Positions 16,531-23,833 of a DNA stretch of 64,000 nucleotides are shown here, piece by piece. Each line of letters opens with the position of its first letter. Position 1 is the first letter of the stretch. A program made the position numbers and the translations under genes. Source of the stretch: JAHBNG01 sp039028975 (GTDB taxonomy: Bacteria > Chloroflexota > Anaerolineae > Caldilineales > Caldilineaceae); NCBI GenBank assembly GCA_039028975.1, contig JBCCHB010000023.1, positions 1 to 64,000 of the forward strand. Direction: 5' to 3'. The notes under the pieces were generated by a model. It was not told the origin of the DNA. It made no database searches and saw nothing but the letters and a program-made list of their open reading frames with translations.

Positions 16531-19254
16531 TTGGGTATTGGGTTTGTGGGTACTTGGTGTGTAAATGATCGGTTAGACCCAATTCTATCCAAGTTCAATG
16601 CCCGACTCCTATACATCATTTTTTCATACCTGGCTCTGAGTTTGGCCCTGGGGTGTGATAATTCTACACCCACCCCTACACCGATTCCGTCGGGTACATC
16701 GCTAGCCATAATCGCCGAAACGCCCGACAGTGAGAACGAAGAGCTTTCCACTGCTCTTCATGGGAGCGCACCGACTGCCACACCCCAGCCCAATGACCGC
16801 CTTACCCAAGCTACACAGCTCTTTCGTTATGGCGATTATGCTGCCACTCGTTCACTCTTGGCTCCCATACGTCGAGGACTAGAACAAGACGATCCCCTCT
16901 TTGCCCCATCACAGATCCTGTTGGCCCAAGCCTATATGGAAGAGGGCTTGCACGAAGAGGCCCTGATCGTTCTCCAGCCTCTACTCCCACTCACCGATTT
17001 AGCTGTCCTTGATCCTGAATTAGCGGAAAAAGAGGCATCATCCAGCCCAGCAGTCACGACATCAGAAGATACAGATCCAGAGTCAACGGATTCTACTGGG
17101 AACGTCTTATACAGGGATGCAAGCCCAACTGCCGCCAAGATCGAGATGCTCTATGCGGAAGCATTAAGAGGTGCTAGTCGTTCTCTAGAGGCCCTGACAA
17201 TATTCCAAAAATTTGTGGAGAAATATCCTTGGTCCACTCAACTGGTGCAGACCAAAATCGGGAACTTGCTTCTGAACTTAGGCCGCAGTGACGAGGCGAT
17301 AGACGCCTACAATCAAGCCGCAACCGTCACATCTCATCCATCGACCAAAGTAGGGCTATTGGAAACAGTTGCTACCCTTGAGTTGCGAGCTGGACGTCCC
17401 GAGAATGCCGTCGCTGCCTACGAAGCAATTTTGGCGGTTGCCCAGCGTCCTGCCTATCGCACTGCAATTTTGTTCCAGGCAGGCCAAGCAGCTACCACCG
17501 CTGACGATGAGGAATTGGCCATTGCCTACTGGTTGGCTGCAACGGAAGAGTCTCCTGAAAATGGGAATGCCTATCAGGCCCTCATCCAGCTGGTCAATCG
17601 AGATGTCGAATTTGATCTCTATCAGCGAGGGTACATCGATCTCAAGTCAGAGGCTTGGATTCCAGCCATCAATGCCTTTCAGGCCTATTTAGATTCGGTC
17701 TTACCTAGCGACGAGCGGGCTGGATTGGCTATGTTGGGAATGGCCCAGGCGTATACCGGCGCAGGAAATTACGCCGCTGCTCTCGAGACAGCCGACGCCC
17801 TGTTGGCGAGCTACCCCGACTGCTCATGCATCGGACAAACCTGGCTAGAGAAGGCGCTCGCCCAGGCGTGGTTGGGCCAAAGTGTTGCTTCCCACCGCAC
17901 TTACCGGACCTTTGCCAGAGAAGTGCCCAATGATCCGTTGGCTGGTGAAGCACTCTGGCAGAGTGGCATGATGGCCTATAGGGAGGGTAGCCCAATCGAG
18001 GCGGCCATTGATCTACTCTCATTAGTAGAAGCATTCCCCAAGAGCGAGCGAGCACCCCTTGCCCTCTATTTACTCGGCCTAGGCGCGTTTCGGGAAGGGT
18101 TGTGGGCACAGTCGGCAACCTTCTTTGAGCGTATGCTAACTGACTATCCCGATGAGGATAGAGCTGCCGCCGCCTACTGGCTGGGACGAGCCTACTATGC
18201 CCAAGCGAGTCCATCCAGCAGGGCAGAGTTCAATGAGGCGTTAACCGCAGCCGAGGAGCAATGGGCCGCTGCCGTTGAGGCCAGCCCCGGCGACTATTAC
18301 AGTGTGTTAGCTGCCATTGCCCTCCGCCAGGATCCGCCTAACTTTCAGAATCTGATTGTCGATCTTGTCAAGGTAGAAAGTGAGCCTACAACGTTGTCCG
18401 GAGATGATGGCAGCCGGGCATTTGCCGAACGTTGGCTTCAGGATTGGATCATTTCTGACCATGGTCAAGATGGGAATGTTGAAGACCCAGAAGATTCATC
18501 TTTACCATCACTCAGCCCGTTTGCCCTTGGGAGCCTGCCAACCGAAATCCAAGTACATCCCGATTTCGTTCAGGGACAATTCTTCTTATCCCTCAACCAA
18601 AGAGCCGAAGCGCAAAGCCTCTTAGAGCACTTGATGAATCTCTATGAGCGGAATCCCAAAGTCCTCTACGGCCTTAGCTTGGCCTATGAAAAGATGGGGG
18701 CTTATCGACTTAGCCTGATTGCAGCTAATTCCTTGCTTCTGCTGAGTCCAGCCAACAACTTGGAAGATGCGCCCATCTTCCTCCAACGGCTGGTCCATCC
18801 ACGCCGTTTTGCCGAACTAGTAGACAGAGAGGCAGCGAAACACAATATCGATCCCCTTCTCTTCTATAGCCTAATCCGCCAAGAGAGCCTCTTTGAAGAA
18901 GGAGCACGCTCTTATGCTGCGGCACAAGGGCTGGCTCAAATTATCCCCGATACAGGTGCATGGGTCGCTGACCGGGTTGGCTATATCAACTACAGAAACG
19001 AATTGGTCTATCGACCCCATATCAATCTCTGGTTTGGGGCCTTTTACCTGGACTGGGTGCGCGGTTACCTGGATGAGAACTTGATTTCTGCCCTCGTCGG
19101 GTATAATGCCGGCCCAGGCAACTCGGAAAATTGGCGCAAAGAATCTGGGCCAGATGATCCGCTCTTTGTGGAGATATTGACCTTCAGCGAGCCAAGGCTC
19201 TATGTGCATAAGATCATGTCGAACTATTATCACTATTTACGGCTCTATCGGTAG
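16531..19254 (+). CDS. TPR-containing lytic transglycosylase lipoprotein (Slt-like)
   Basis: A 907-aa protein that cleaves peptidoglycan glycan strands outside the membrane. A hydrophobic segment with lipobox L-A-L-G-C42 implies lipid anchoring. A Thr/Pro linker and a long array of TPR/Sel1-like helices (about 85-690) lead to a C-terminal SLT domain with catalytic E785 in LIRQES, then A-A-Q-G-L-A-Q-I-I-P and L-V-G-Y-N-A-G-P-G. The layout matches Slt70-type proteins, but with extra TPRs. No in-frame ATG precedes the signal peptide. TTG 16531 or GTG 16546 are the candidates, so the start is uncertain. Confidence 0.85.
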   Translation: MGIGFVGTWCVNDRLDPILSKFNARLLYIIFSYLALSLALGCDNSTPTPTPIPSGTSLAIIAETPDSENEELSTALHGSAPTATPQPNDRLTQATQLFRYGDYAATRSLLAPIRRGLEQDDPLFAPSQILLAQAYMEEGLHEEALIVLQPLLPLTDLAVLDPELAEKEASSSPAVTTSEDTDPESTDSTGNVLYRDASPTAAKIEMLYAEALRGASRSLEALTIFQKFVEKYPWSTQLVQTKIGNLLLNLGRSDEAIDAYNQAATVTSHPSTKVGLLETVATLELRAGRPENAVAAYEAILAVAQRPAYRTAILFQAGQAATTADDEELAIAYWLAATEESPENGNAYQALIQLVNRDVEFDLYQRGYIDLKSEAWIPAINAFQAYLDSVLPSDERAGLAMLGMAQAYTGAGNYAAALETADALLASYPDCSCIGQTWLEKALAQAWLGQSVASHRTYRTFAREVPNDPLAGEALWQSGMMAYREGSPIEAAIDLLSLVEAFPKSERAPLALYLLGLGAFREGLWAQSATFFERMLTDYPDEDRAAAAYWLGRAYYAQASPSSRAEFNEALTAAEEQWAAAVEASPGDYYSVLAAIALRQDPPNFQNLIVDLVKVESEPTTLSGDDGSRAFAERWLQDWIISDHGQDGNVEDPEDSSLPSLSPFALGSLPTEIQVHPDFVQGQFFLSLNQRAEAQSLLEHLMNLYERNPKVLYGLSLAYEKMGAYRLSLIAANSLLLLSPANNLEDAPIFLQRLVHPRRFAELVDREAAKHNIDPLLFYSLIRQESLFEEGARSYAAAQGLAQIIPDTGAWVADRVGYINYRNELVYRPHINLWFGAFYLDWVRGYLDENLISALVGYNAGPGNSENWRKESGPDDPLFVEILTFSEPRLYVHKIMSNYYHYLRLYR

Positions 19255-19354
19255 TCACTACAGGCAAAAAGATCACCATAGAGCGTTGATAGTGGGAATA
19301 ACATCTAGCCCACACGCTATCGGCAAAAACCACTGGTTGCACCTTGAACTTTAG

Positions 19355-19459
19355 CTTAACTCGGAGGAGCGCTATCAAACCTTTGAGGATATCAATGATG
19401 ACGGTGACATCGGCTTCGAAGATGATGCGCTGCTCGTGGACAGTAAGCTGTTACTTTGA
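19355..19459 (+). pseudogene. Remnant of an EF-hand/dockerin-like protein end
   Basis: Between a TAG at 19352 and a TGA at 19457 one frame reads L-N-S-E-E-R-Y-Q-T-F, then EDINDDGDIGFEDDALLVDS and K-L-L-L. The D-x-N-D-D-G-x-I-x-x-x-D core is a calcium-binding loop like that of dockerins. There is no start, so it looks like the decayed 3' end of an exported protein gene. It overlaps the Fis-like tail on the other strand by 9 bases. Confidence 0.5.
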
Positions 19460-19690
19460 ATCAATGGATATGCTTCTATACTTTTCTATTCGATAGATTA
19501 GTGCTGAGCGAGAGATACCCAAGAGGCGAGCTGCTTTGGATTTGTTGCCGTTGGTCCGTTTTAATGCTTGCTGGATAAGGGACTGCTCTACTTCATCCAA
19601 AATAATTCCATTATCGGGCAGCTCGATTACGCTGGATGTCGTAGAGCCGTCCGGCCGATCTGTATCCATGTGTATTGTTGGTGCGCAGCA
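19451..19690 (-). pseudogene. Fis-type HTH tail of the NtrC-like regulator, out of frame
   Basis: This frame encodes D-E-V-E-Q-S-L-I-Q-Q-A-L-K-R-T-N-G-N-K-S followed by K-A-A-R-L-L-G-I-S-R-S-A-L-I-Y-R-I, the standard Fis-like helix-turn-helix that ends NtrC proteins. It continues the regulator at 19627-20796 after a single frame change (equivalent to -1/+2) around 19660-19700. It has no start of its own in this region that would make sense. It is either a real frameshift or an assembly indel. Confidence 0.7.
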
Positions 19691-20796
19691 GCAACCGGAG
19701 AACCGTTCGCCATAGTAGCTACGTATCGAAGCATCTGTTTTAACTCTGCAACATTTTCTGGCCATGAGTAACCTAATAGGGCTTGACGCACATCGTCATC
19801 CCAGGTGAGATCAGGCGTAAAAGAGGCGATGAAGAGGGGGATATCCTCGCTACGATTGCGAAGTGGCGGTACGTTGATTGTAATTGTGCGAGGAAATTTG
19901 TTTAATGTGAATTGCTCGATTGGTTGAGCGCTTCTGTCGGAGAGAGAATCGTTATGACGTTCGCATGAAGTCAGCAGCAGCCGAAGACCATGGGGGCGGT
20001 GGGAAGAGCGGAGATAGGACTTCACATTTTCAAAGAGTTGCTCAACCGACTTTCTGGCCATTGCCTCAATATTCGCAAGGACAAGCGATCCGCCAAGCGC
20101 TTGCTCCCAACGCTCAGGCTGGTCGGACTGGTCGATTGGATGCGGTGGTTCATTCCTCACTAATCGCCCTAGCTCACTTTCTAAAACTGTATGGGGTAAA
20201 ACGCCGCAATCGATGACAACTAGATTGCTGGAAACTGAATTTACGGACTGCTGATGCAACCACTTGGCAATAAAGCGGCGGCCACTGCCTCTTTCACCAA
20301 CAAGTAAAACCGGGTAATCGTTCTGCGCAACGGCAGTGACCGTATCCCTTACTTGACGAATGGTCGATGAAATGCCAATAATTTGTTCACTGCTATTTGA
20401 GGTATTGTGTGTTGAATCAAGAGCCTCATTATGAACAATGTGCAGCACATAGCTAATTTTGGTTTGTAAATCTTCTAGGTCGAACGGTTTGCGGACATAA
20501 TCAGTCGCACCGATTTTAAGGGCTTCAACCGCAGTGGGTACAGTCGCGTATGCAGTGAGGAGAAAAATGGGCGTCGTTCGATTCCGCTGACGCAGCTCTC
20601 GCAGAACGGTCAGCCCATCCATACCAGGCATTTTTAAATCAAGCAACACCAAATCGATGGGATGACGCGCAAATTGACGCAGACCTTCGTCGCCTCGGCT
20701 AGCCGTCACCACGTCGTATCCAGCCTTGTGGAGTGCTTTTTCCAATACCCAGCGTAAATTGCTTTCGTCATCGATGACGAGAATGGTTCGTGCCAT
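19627..20796 (-). CDS. NtrC-family response regulator, degenerate ATPase, frameshifted at 3' end
   Basis: The receiver domain (1-115) is intact: D9-D10, phospho-acceptor D53 (LLDLKMPGMDG), K103. The AAA+ part is degenerate. Walker A reads G167-ERGSGRR, with R173 where the catalytic Lys should be. The GAFTGA loop that contacts sigma54 is absent (E-S-E-L-G-R-L-V-R-N-E), and the arginine-finger region is shortened. The protein therefore probably works as a phosphorylation-dependent DNA binder, not as a sigma54 activator. The frame is lost just before the Fis HTH, leaving 389 aa. ATG 20796 is 10 bases after the kinase stop. The pair probably controls the divergent cytochrome/selenoprotein operon. 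Confidence 0.75.
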   Translation of the reverse strand: MARTILVIDDESNLRWVLEKALHKAGYDVVTASRGDEGLRQFARHPIDLVLLDLKMPGMDGLTVLRELRQRNRTTPIFLLTAYATVPTAVEALKIGATDYVRKPFDLEDLQTKISYVLHIVHNEALDSTHNTSNSSEQIIGISSTIRQVRDTVTAVAQNDYPVLLVGERGSGRRFIAKWLHQQSVNSVSSNLVVIDCGVLPHTVLESELGRLVRNEPPHPIDQSDQPERWEQALGGSLVLANIEAMARKSVEQLFENVKSYLRSSHRPHGLRLLLTSCERHNDSLSDRSAQPIEQFTLNKFPRTITINVPPLRNRSEDIPLFIASFTPDLTWDDDVRQALLGYSWPENVAELKQMLRYVATMANGSPVAAAHQQYTWIQIGRTALRHPA

Positions 20797-20806
20797 AGGG
20801 GAGGGC

Positions 20807-22054
20807 CTAGCAATGAATCGGTGAATTGTGGAATTGTTGATGATTAGCCGATGGGCAAGGGAGCTGGATGGTAAAGGTAGTTCCACTGGATGCGACGCAA
20901 GATTGCCGAGAGTCAATATGAATAGCCCCACCGTGATCTTCGACGATGCGCTGTACCACACTGAGACCAAGTCCGGTTCCGCTTTCTTTGGTTGAAAAGA
21001 AAGGGTCAAATATCTGGGTTAATATTTCTGCTGGGATGCCTGGTCCATTATCTGAAACTATAATTTCAAGGGTTGGGTCAGGGCTACTTGTCAACTGAGC
21101 CTGTAAATGAATTTCATTGCTCGGCTTGGCTTGTGGCGATTCATCAATAGCTTGCACCGCATTCATACAGAGGTTGACCAAAGCCTGCTCCATTTGGTCG
21201 CAATCTAAAGACCAAGTTGAAACTTCTTTGGGGCATTGAATCATAACATTGATGCTTACTGGTTCGGCAGGAAAATTTACTCGCTGCTGCACCGACGCAA
21301 GGAGATTACCTATATTCGTTTCCGTACGTTTGACGGTCTGCTCTCCAGCATAGTTGAGTAGACGGCTAACCAACTGTTCAATGCGGTCTGCTTCAGATTG
21401 AATCACTTTGGCAATTTCCCCGTTCTCACCGTCTGGCGAATCACCCAATAGCTGAGAACTGGCCCGAATGATACCAACGGGGTTGCGAATTTGATGGGCC
21501 AATCCACCTGCTAATGTCCCCAGGGAAACCAACCGTTCAGCTTGTCTGAGCTCTGCTCCCTGATTCTCCAATTGATGATAAGACCTGACTAGATCTTCGG
21601 CAATTGCAGCCTGCTTTGCCTGGGCATCCCGCATCTGGTCCGCAATTCTGCCCGTGAGCACAGCGACTCCAAATAGCACAACCACAACCAAAGTATCATT
21701 AAGCGTATCGACTGGATGATCCTGCCAGCGCATGACGATATGAGGAATAAAGACTAAAGTTGCCGAAATGGTTGCGATTAACCCACCCCACAACCCAAAT
21801 CGTAGTGCGGCATAAGCAATCGGCAGGAAGTAGAAATACCGATATACTGAATGCAGTTGACTAATTCCTGGCGCAGTTGAATAGTGCAAAATATCAATAA
21901 TGACCAAGCTAAGCGCTATGATTATGATTGACTTGCGCCATCGGCTCTGTTCAAAGCCATGCGGTGGGTAGCTAACAGCCTCATCTTTTAGAGCAAGAGT
22001 TGGTGTGACTGCTGATGGTATTAATTTAGATAACATTGATCCGGTTGGGTTCAT
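20807..22054 (-). CDS. NtrB/ZraS-like sensor histidine kinase
   Basis: A 415-aa membrane kinase cotranscribed with the NtrC-like regulator. The hydrophobic N-terminal half has about four TM helices (about 43-62, 70-90, 92-112, 120-142) with S-V-Y-R-Y-F-Y-F-L-P-I between, as in membrane sensor domains. A coiled linker (about 145-180) leads to HisKA with G-G-L-A-H-Q-I-R-N-P, N-box (L-C-M-N-A-V-Q), SDNGPGIP and the STKESGTGLGL box. There is no PAS domain. ATG 22054 and ATG 22036 are both possible starts. The signal is unknown. The divergent operon suggests redox or metal stress. Confidence 0.88.
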   Translation of the reverse strand: MNPTGSMLSKLIPSAVTPTLALKDEAVSYPPHGFEQSRWRKSIIIIALSLVIIDILHYSTAPGISQLHSVYRYFYFLPIAYAALRFGLWGGLIATISATLVFIPHIVMRWQDHPVDTLNDTLVVVVLFGVAVLTGRIADQMRDAQAKQAAIAEDLVRSYHQLENQGAELRQAERLVSLGTLAGGLAHQIRNPVGIIRASSQLLGDSPDGENGEIAKVIQSEADRIEQLVSRLLNYAGEQTVKRTETNIGNLLASVQQRVNFPAEPVSINVMIQCPKEVSTWSLDCDQMEQALVNLCMNAVQAIDESPQAKPSNEIHLQAQLTSSPDPTLEIIVSDNGPGIPAEILTQIFDPFFSTKESGTGLGLSVVQRIVEDHGGAIHIDSRQSCVASSGTTFTIQLPCPSANHQQFHNSPIHC

Positions 22055-22149
22055 GATAAGGCAGATAGTAACACGGGCCTACGTAGAATGCAATCAATCT
22101 CTGAATATTTCAAATATGTGTGGCTAAATCCCGATTGCTCTGAGTGTAA

Positions 22150-22187
22150 GTGTCTGAAATCCAACAGAGCCGTTGGATTTCAGACAC
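22150..22187. promoter_or_regulatory. 16-bp perfect inverted repeat in divergent promoter region
   Basis: GTGTCTGAAATCCAAC (22150-22165) is perfectly inverted at 22172-22187 with a 6-nt AGAGCC loop. It lies between the kinase start (22054, minus) and the cytochrome start (22314, plus), so it terminates neither. It is a candidate operator for the regulator's Fis-like HTH or a leader hairpin of the cytochrome transcript. Confidence 0.6.
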
Positions 22188-22313
22188 AATTTGCTCTTAC
22201 GGCAGCTTAATAGGGCGATTTTAGGTAGAAAGTTGTATTTTGAATTTAGTTTTTCTACAATTTTTCCGAGGAAGATAAGGCTATATCGAATTCATGAAAG
22301 GATACTAAGACAA

Positions 22314-22772
22314 TTGACAAGGCACCTGGGTTTGAAGCAATGGGCTTACATTGCCCTTCTTATCGGATACCTGCTGATAGCAGGATGCGCTACTATAAAC
22401 GCACCATTGCAGCAAAGCGGCAATGTCGATTCATCGATATTGGTTCTTGGAAAAGAAGTTTATGATGCCAACTGCGCAAGCTGCCACGGACTTCAAGGTG
22501 AAGGGCAGCCTAACTGGAAAGAAGCAGATGAAAATGGCGTTCGTCCTGCGCCACCTCATGATAGCACGGGCCACACCTGGCATCATCGAGATTCGCTTCT
22601 CATGGAGATTATTGCCCATGGCGTTCCAGTTGAGGGGAGCACCATGAAGGGCTATCAGGAGATCCTCTCCCAAGAAGAGATGGAAGCCTCGCTAGAATAC
22701 ATCAAGACCTTCTGGGGAGAAGAGGAGCGCAAGTTCCACAGAGGTCTCTCAGCGATCTGGAGGATAAGTTGA
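22314..22772 (+). CDS. Monoheme c-type cytochrome lipoprotein
   Basis: A 152-aa extracytoplasmic electron carrier. Basic N-terminus, hydrophobic stretch and lipobox L-L-I-A-G-C25 are followed by a class I cytochrome c fold: Y-D-A-N-C54-A-S-C-H58 binds heme, G-L-Q-G-E-G follows, and a Met in G-S-T-M-K-G-Y is the likely sixth ligand. A C-terminal helix (E-M-E-A-S-L-E-Y-I-K-T-F-W) completes it. TTG 22314 is chosen because GAAAGGA lies 11 bases upstream and the signal peptide fits. A longer frame begins at TTG 22173 inside the hairpin. The next gene starts within the last 4 bases. Confidence 0.82.
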   Translation: MTRHLGLKQWAYIALLIGYLLIAGCATINAPLQQSGNVDSSILVLGKEVYDANCASCHGLQGEGQPNWKEADENGVRPAPPHDSTGHTWHHRDSLLMEIIAHGVPVEGSTMKGYQEILSQEEMEASLEYIKTFWGEEERKFHRGLSAIWRIS

Positions 22773-23176
22773 AACGATATCTTTTGCCCATTTTCCAGTT
22801 AAGTCTGTGCCTCACAGTACTAATCACATTGATTGGATGCAACAGTCCCAGCAGTCAGACCGATCTACCGGAGCCAATTGGTGCTGCTCGTGGTCAAAAT
22901 ACATTCATTCTCTTCTATACCGATAATTGACCGCCCTGAGCAGAGATGCAGCCCATCGTGAATGGGCTACAAGCAAGCCACGAAGACCAGATGACCTTTG
23001 ACGCCATCGATGCGGCAACCGAGAGTGGAAGCGACTTGTTAGACATATACGGACTGCGTGGACATCCAAGCTATGTCATTGTTGACGTAGACGGGAAGGC
23101 GTTGTGGTCGTTTTCTGGGCAAACATCAGAAGCGATTCTGCGTCAGAAAATTGAAGAATTTAGTAGTAAGAAGTAA
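22769..23176 (+). CDS. Thioredoxin-like lipoprotein, putative selenoprotein with U-P-P-U site
   Basis: Read from TTG 22769, overlapping the cytochrome stop by 4 bases, the frame encodes 135 aa if two TGA codons are decoded. It has a signal peptide with lipobox L-I-G-C24, then T-F-I-L-F-Y-T-D-N followed by TGA54-Pro-Pro-TGA57 and A-E-M-Q-P-I-V-N-G-L. A thioredoxin fold follows, with the cis-Pro loop at R-G-H-P100-S-Y-V-I-V-D and D-G-K-A-L-W-S-F-S-G. Both TGAs fall exactly on the two redox Cys positions of the expected CPPC. Selenocysteine is the simplest reading. A hairpin follows at 22950-22968. It probably acts outside the membrane on a neighbouring redox or metal protein. An automatic caller would see only residues 60-135. 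Confidence 0.75.
22928..22968 (+). promoter_or_regulatory. Candidate bacterial SECIS element
   Basis: After the TGA codons at 22928 and 22937, A-GCCCAT (22950-22956) pairs with ATGGGC-T (22962-22968) around the loop CGTGA. The stem starts 10 nt after the second TGA, and the loop G at 22958 lies 21 and 30 nt from the two TGAs. Bacterial SECIS hairpins are short stems just 3' of the UGA with a G in the apical loop, so size and position fit. The stem also codes for protein, as expected. Confidence 0.55.
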
Positions 23177-23214
23177 GCATTACAAGTAGTGAAACGAATA
23201 AGAGAGGAATTTGA

Positions 23215-23311
23215 ATGAGGCAACGAATTCAATCTAGCCGGCTGGACGGGGTATGGCTATGGTTCCAGCCCCATCGGCAGTGGCTTAGACATCCTCAGCA
23301 ACCCAGACGAC
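23215..23311 (+). pseudogene. Disrupted 5' end of the L,D-transpeptidase gene
   Basis: An ATG at 23215 has an excellent AGAGGAA site 5 bases upstream, but its frame stops after 37 codons. The downstream gene's frame is open from 23219 and reads plausibly as protein (F-N-L-A-G-W-T-G-Y-G-Y-G-S-S). A frameshift or deletion has probably removed the signal peptide and joined the two frames. Confidence 0.5.
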
Positions 23312-23791
23312 ATGGATCTGCGCTCGACGGCTATTGACCTGGGGCTAATCCAATCTTCGGATTCCTTTATCATGCCCGACGTTGTTCCAAACGAACGATG
23401 GATTCGAGTGGATCTCGGTAATCAACAGGTGATCGCCTATCAGGGAGAAAGCCCGCTGCGCGCCTTTGTGGTCTCAACCGGCTTGCCCATCTATCAGACC
23501 GTCACAGGCGAGTTCCGTATCCGTATGAAGGTCTCGGAGCAGACTATGTCTGGTGCCGACTTTTTCCTGCCCGGGGTCAAGTGGGTGCAATACTTTTACA
23601 GCGAATATGCCTTTCACAGCACCTACTGGCACAGTGACTTTGGGGTGCCCAAGAGTCACGGCTGCATCAACATGACCAATGCCGATGCCAAATGGCTCTT
23701 TGACTGGGCAGGACCGACGTGGGATCAAGAGACGGTCTGGTATAAGTCAACAGATGATAACCCTGGGACCTTGGTGATTGTACACAAGTAA
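23312..23791 (+). CDS. L,D-transpeptidase (YkuD) domain protein, 5'-truncated
   Basis: A 159-aa YkuD catalytic domain. It begins with R-W-I-R-V-D-L-G-N-Q-Q-V-I-A-Y and P-L-R-A-F-V-V-S-T-G, and has the active-site pattern H-S-T-Y-W-H-S-D-F-G with S-H-G-C-I-N-M (catalytic Cys). Such enzymes crosslink peptidoglycan stem peptides or anchor proteins outside the membrane. The usual signal peptide is missing because the 5' part is out of frame (23215-23311), so the product from ATG 23312 may stay in the cytoplasm and be non-functional. It lies between the selenoprotein and the DUF411 fusion on the same strand. Confidence 0.75.
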   Translation: MDLRSTAIDLGLIQSSDSFIMPDVVPNERWIRVDLGNQQVIAYQGESPLRAFVVSTGLPIYQTVTGEFRIRMKVSEQTMSGADFFLPGVKWVQYFYSEYAFHSTYWHSDFGVPKSHGCINMTNADAKWLFDWAGPTWDQETVWYKSTDDNPGTLVIVHK

Positions 23792-23833
23792 GCAATCCAT
23801 AAGTAGTACGTAGACAAAGTAAGAAGGAAAAAA

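Noticed and set aside
19255..19354. Possible upstream continuation of the EF-hand remnant
   Set aside because: Upstream of the TAG at 19352 the frame gives no convincing protein similarity.
22928..22939. Recoding of TGA as Trp (alternative genetic code)
   Set aside because: TGA ends many other genes here (for example 4095-4097 and 22770-22772), and Trp at both thioredoxin Cys positions would make no sense.
22946..23176. Stand-alone 76-aa gene starting at the ATG at 22946
   Set aside because: It would begin in the middle of a thioredoxin fold without its active site. The frame clearly continues upstream through the two TGA codons to a lipoprotein signal peptide.
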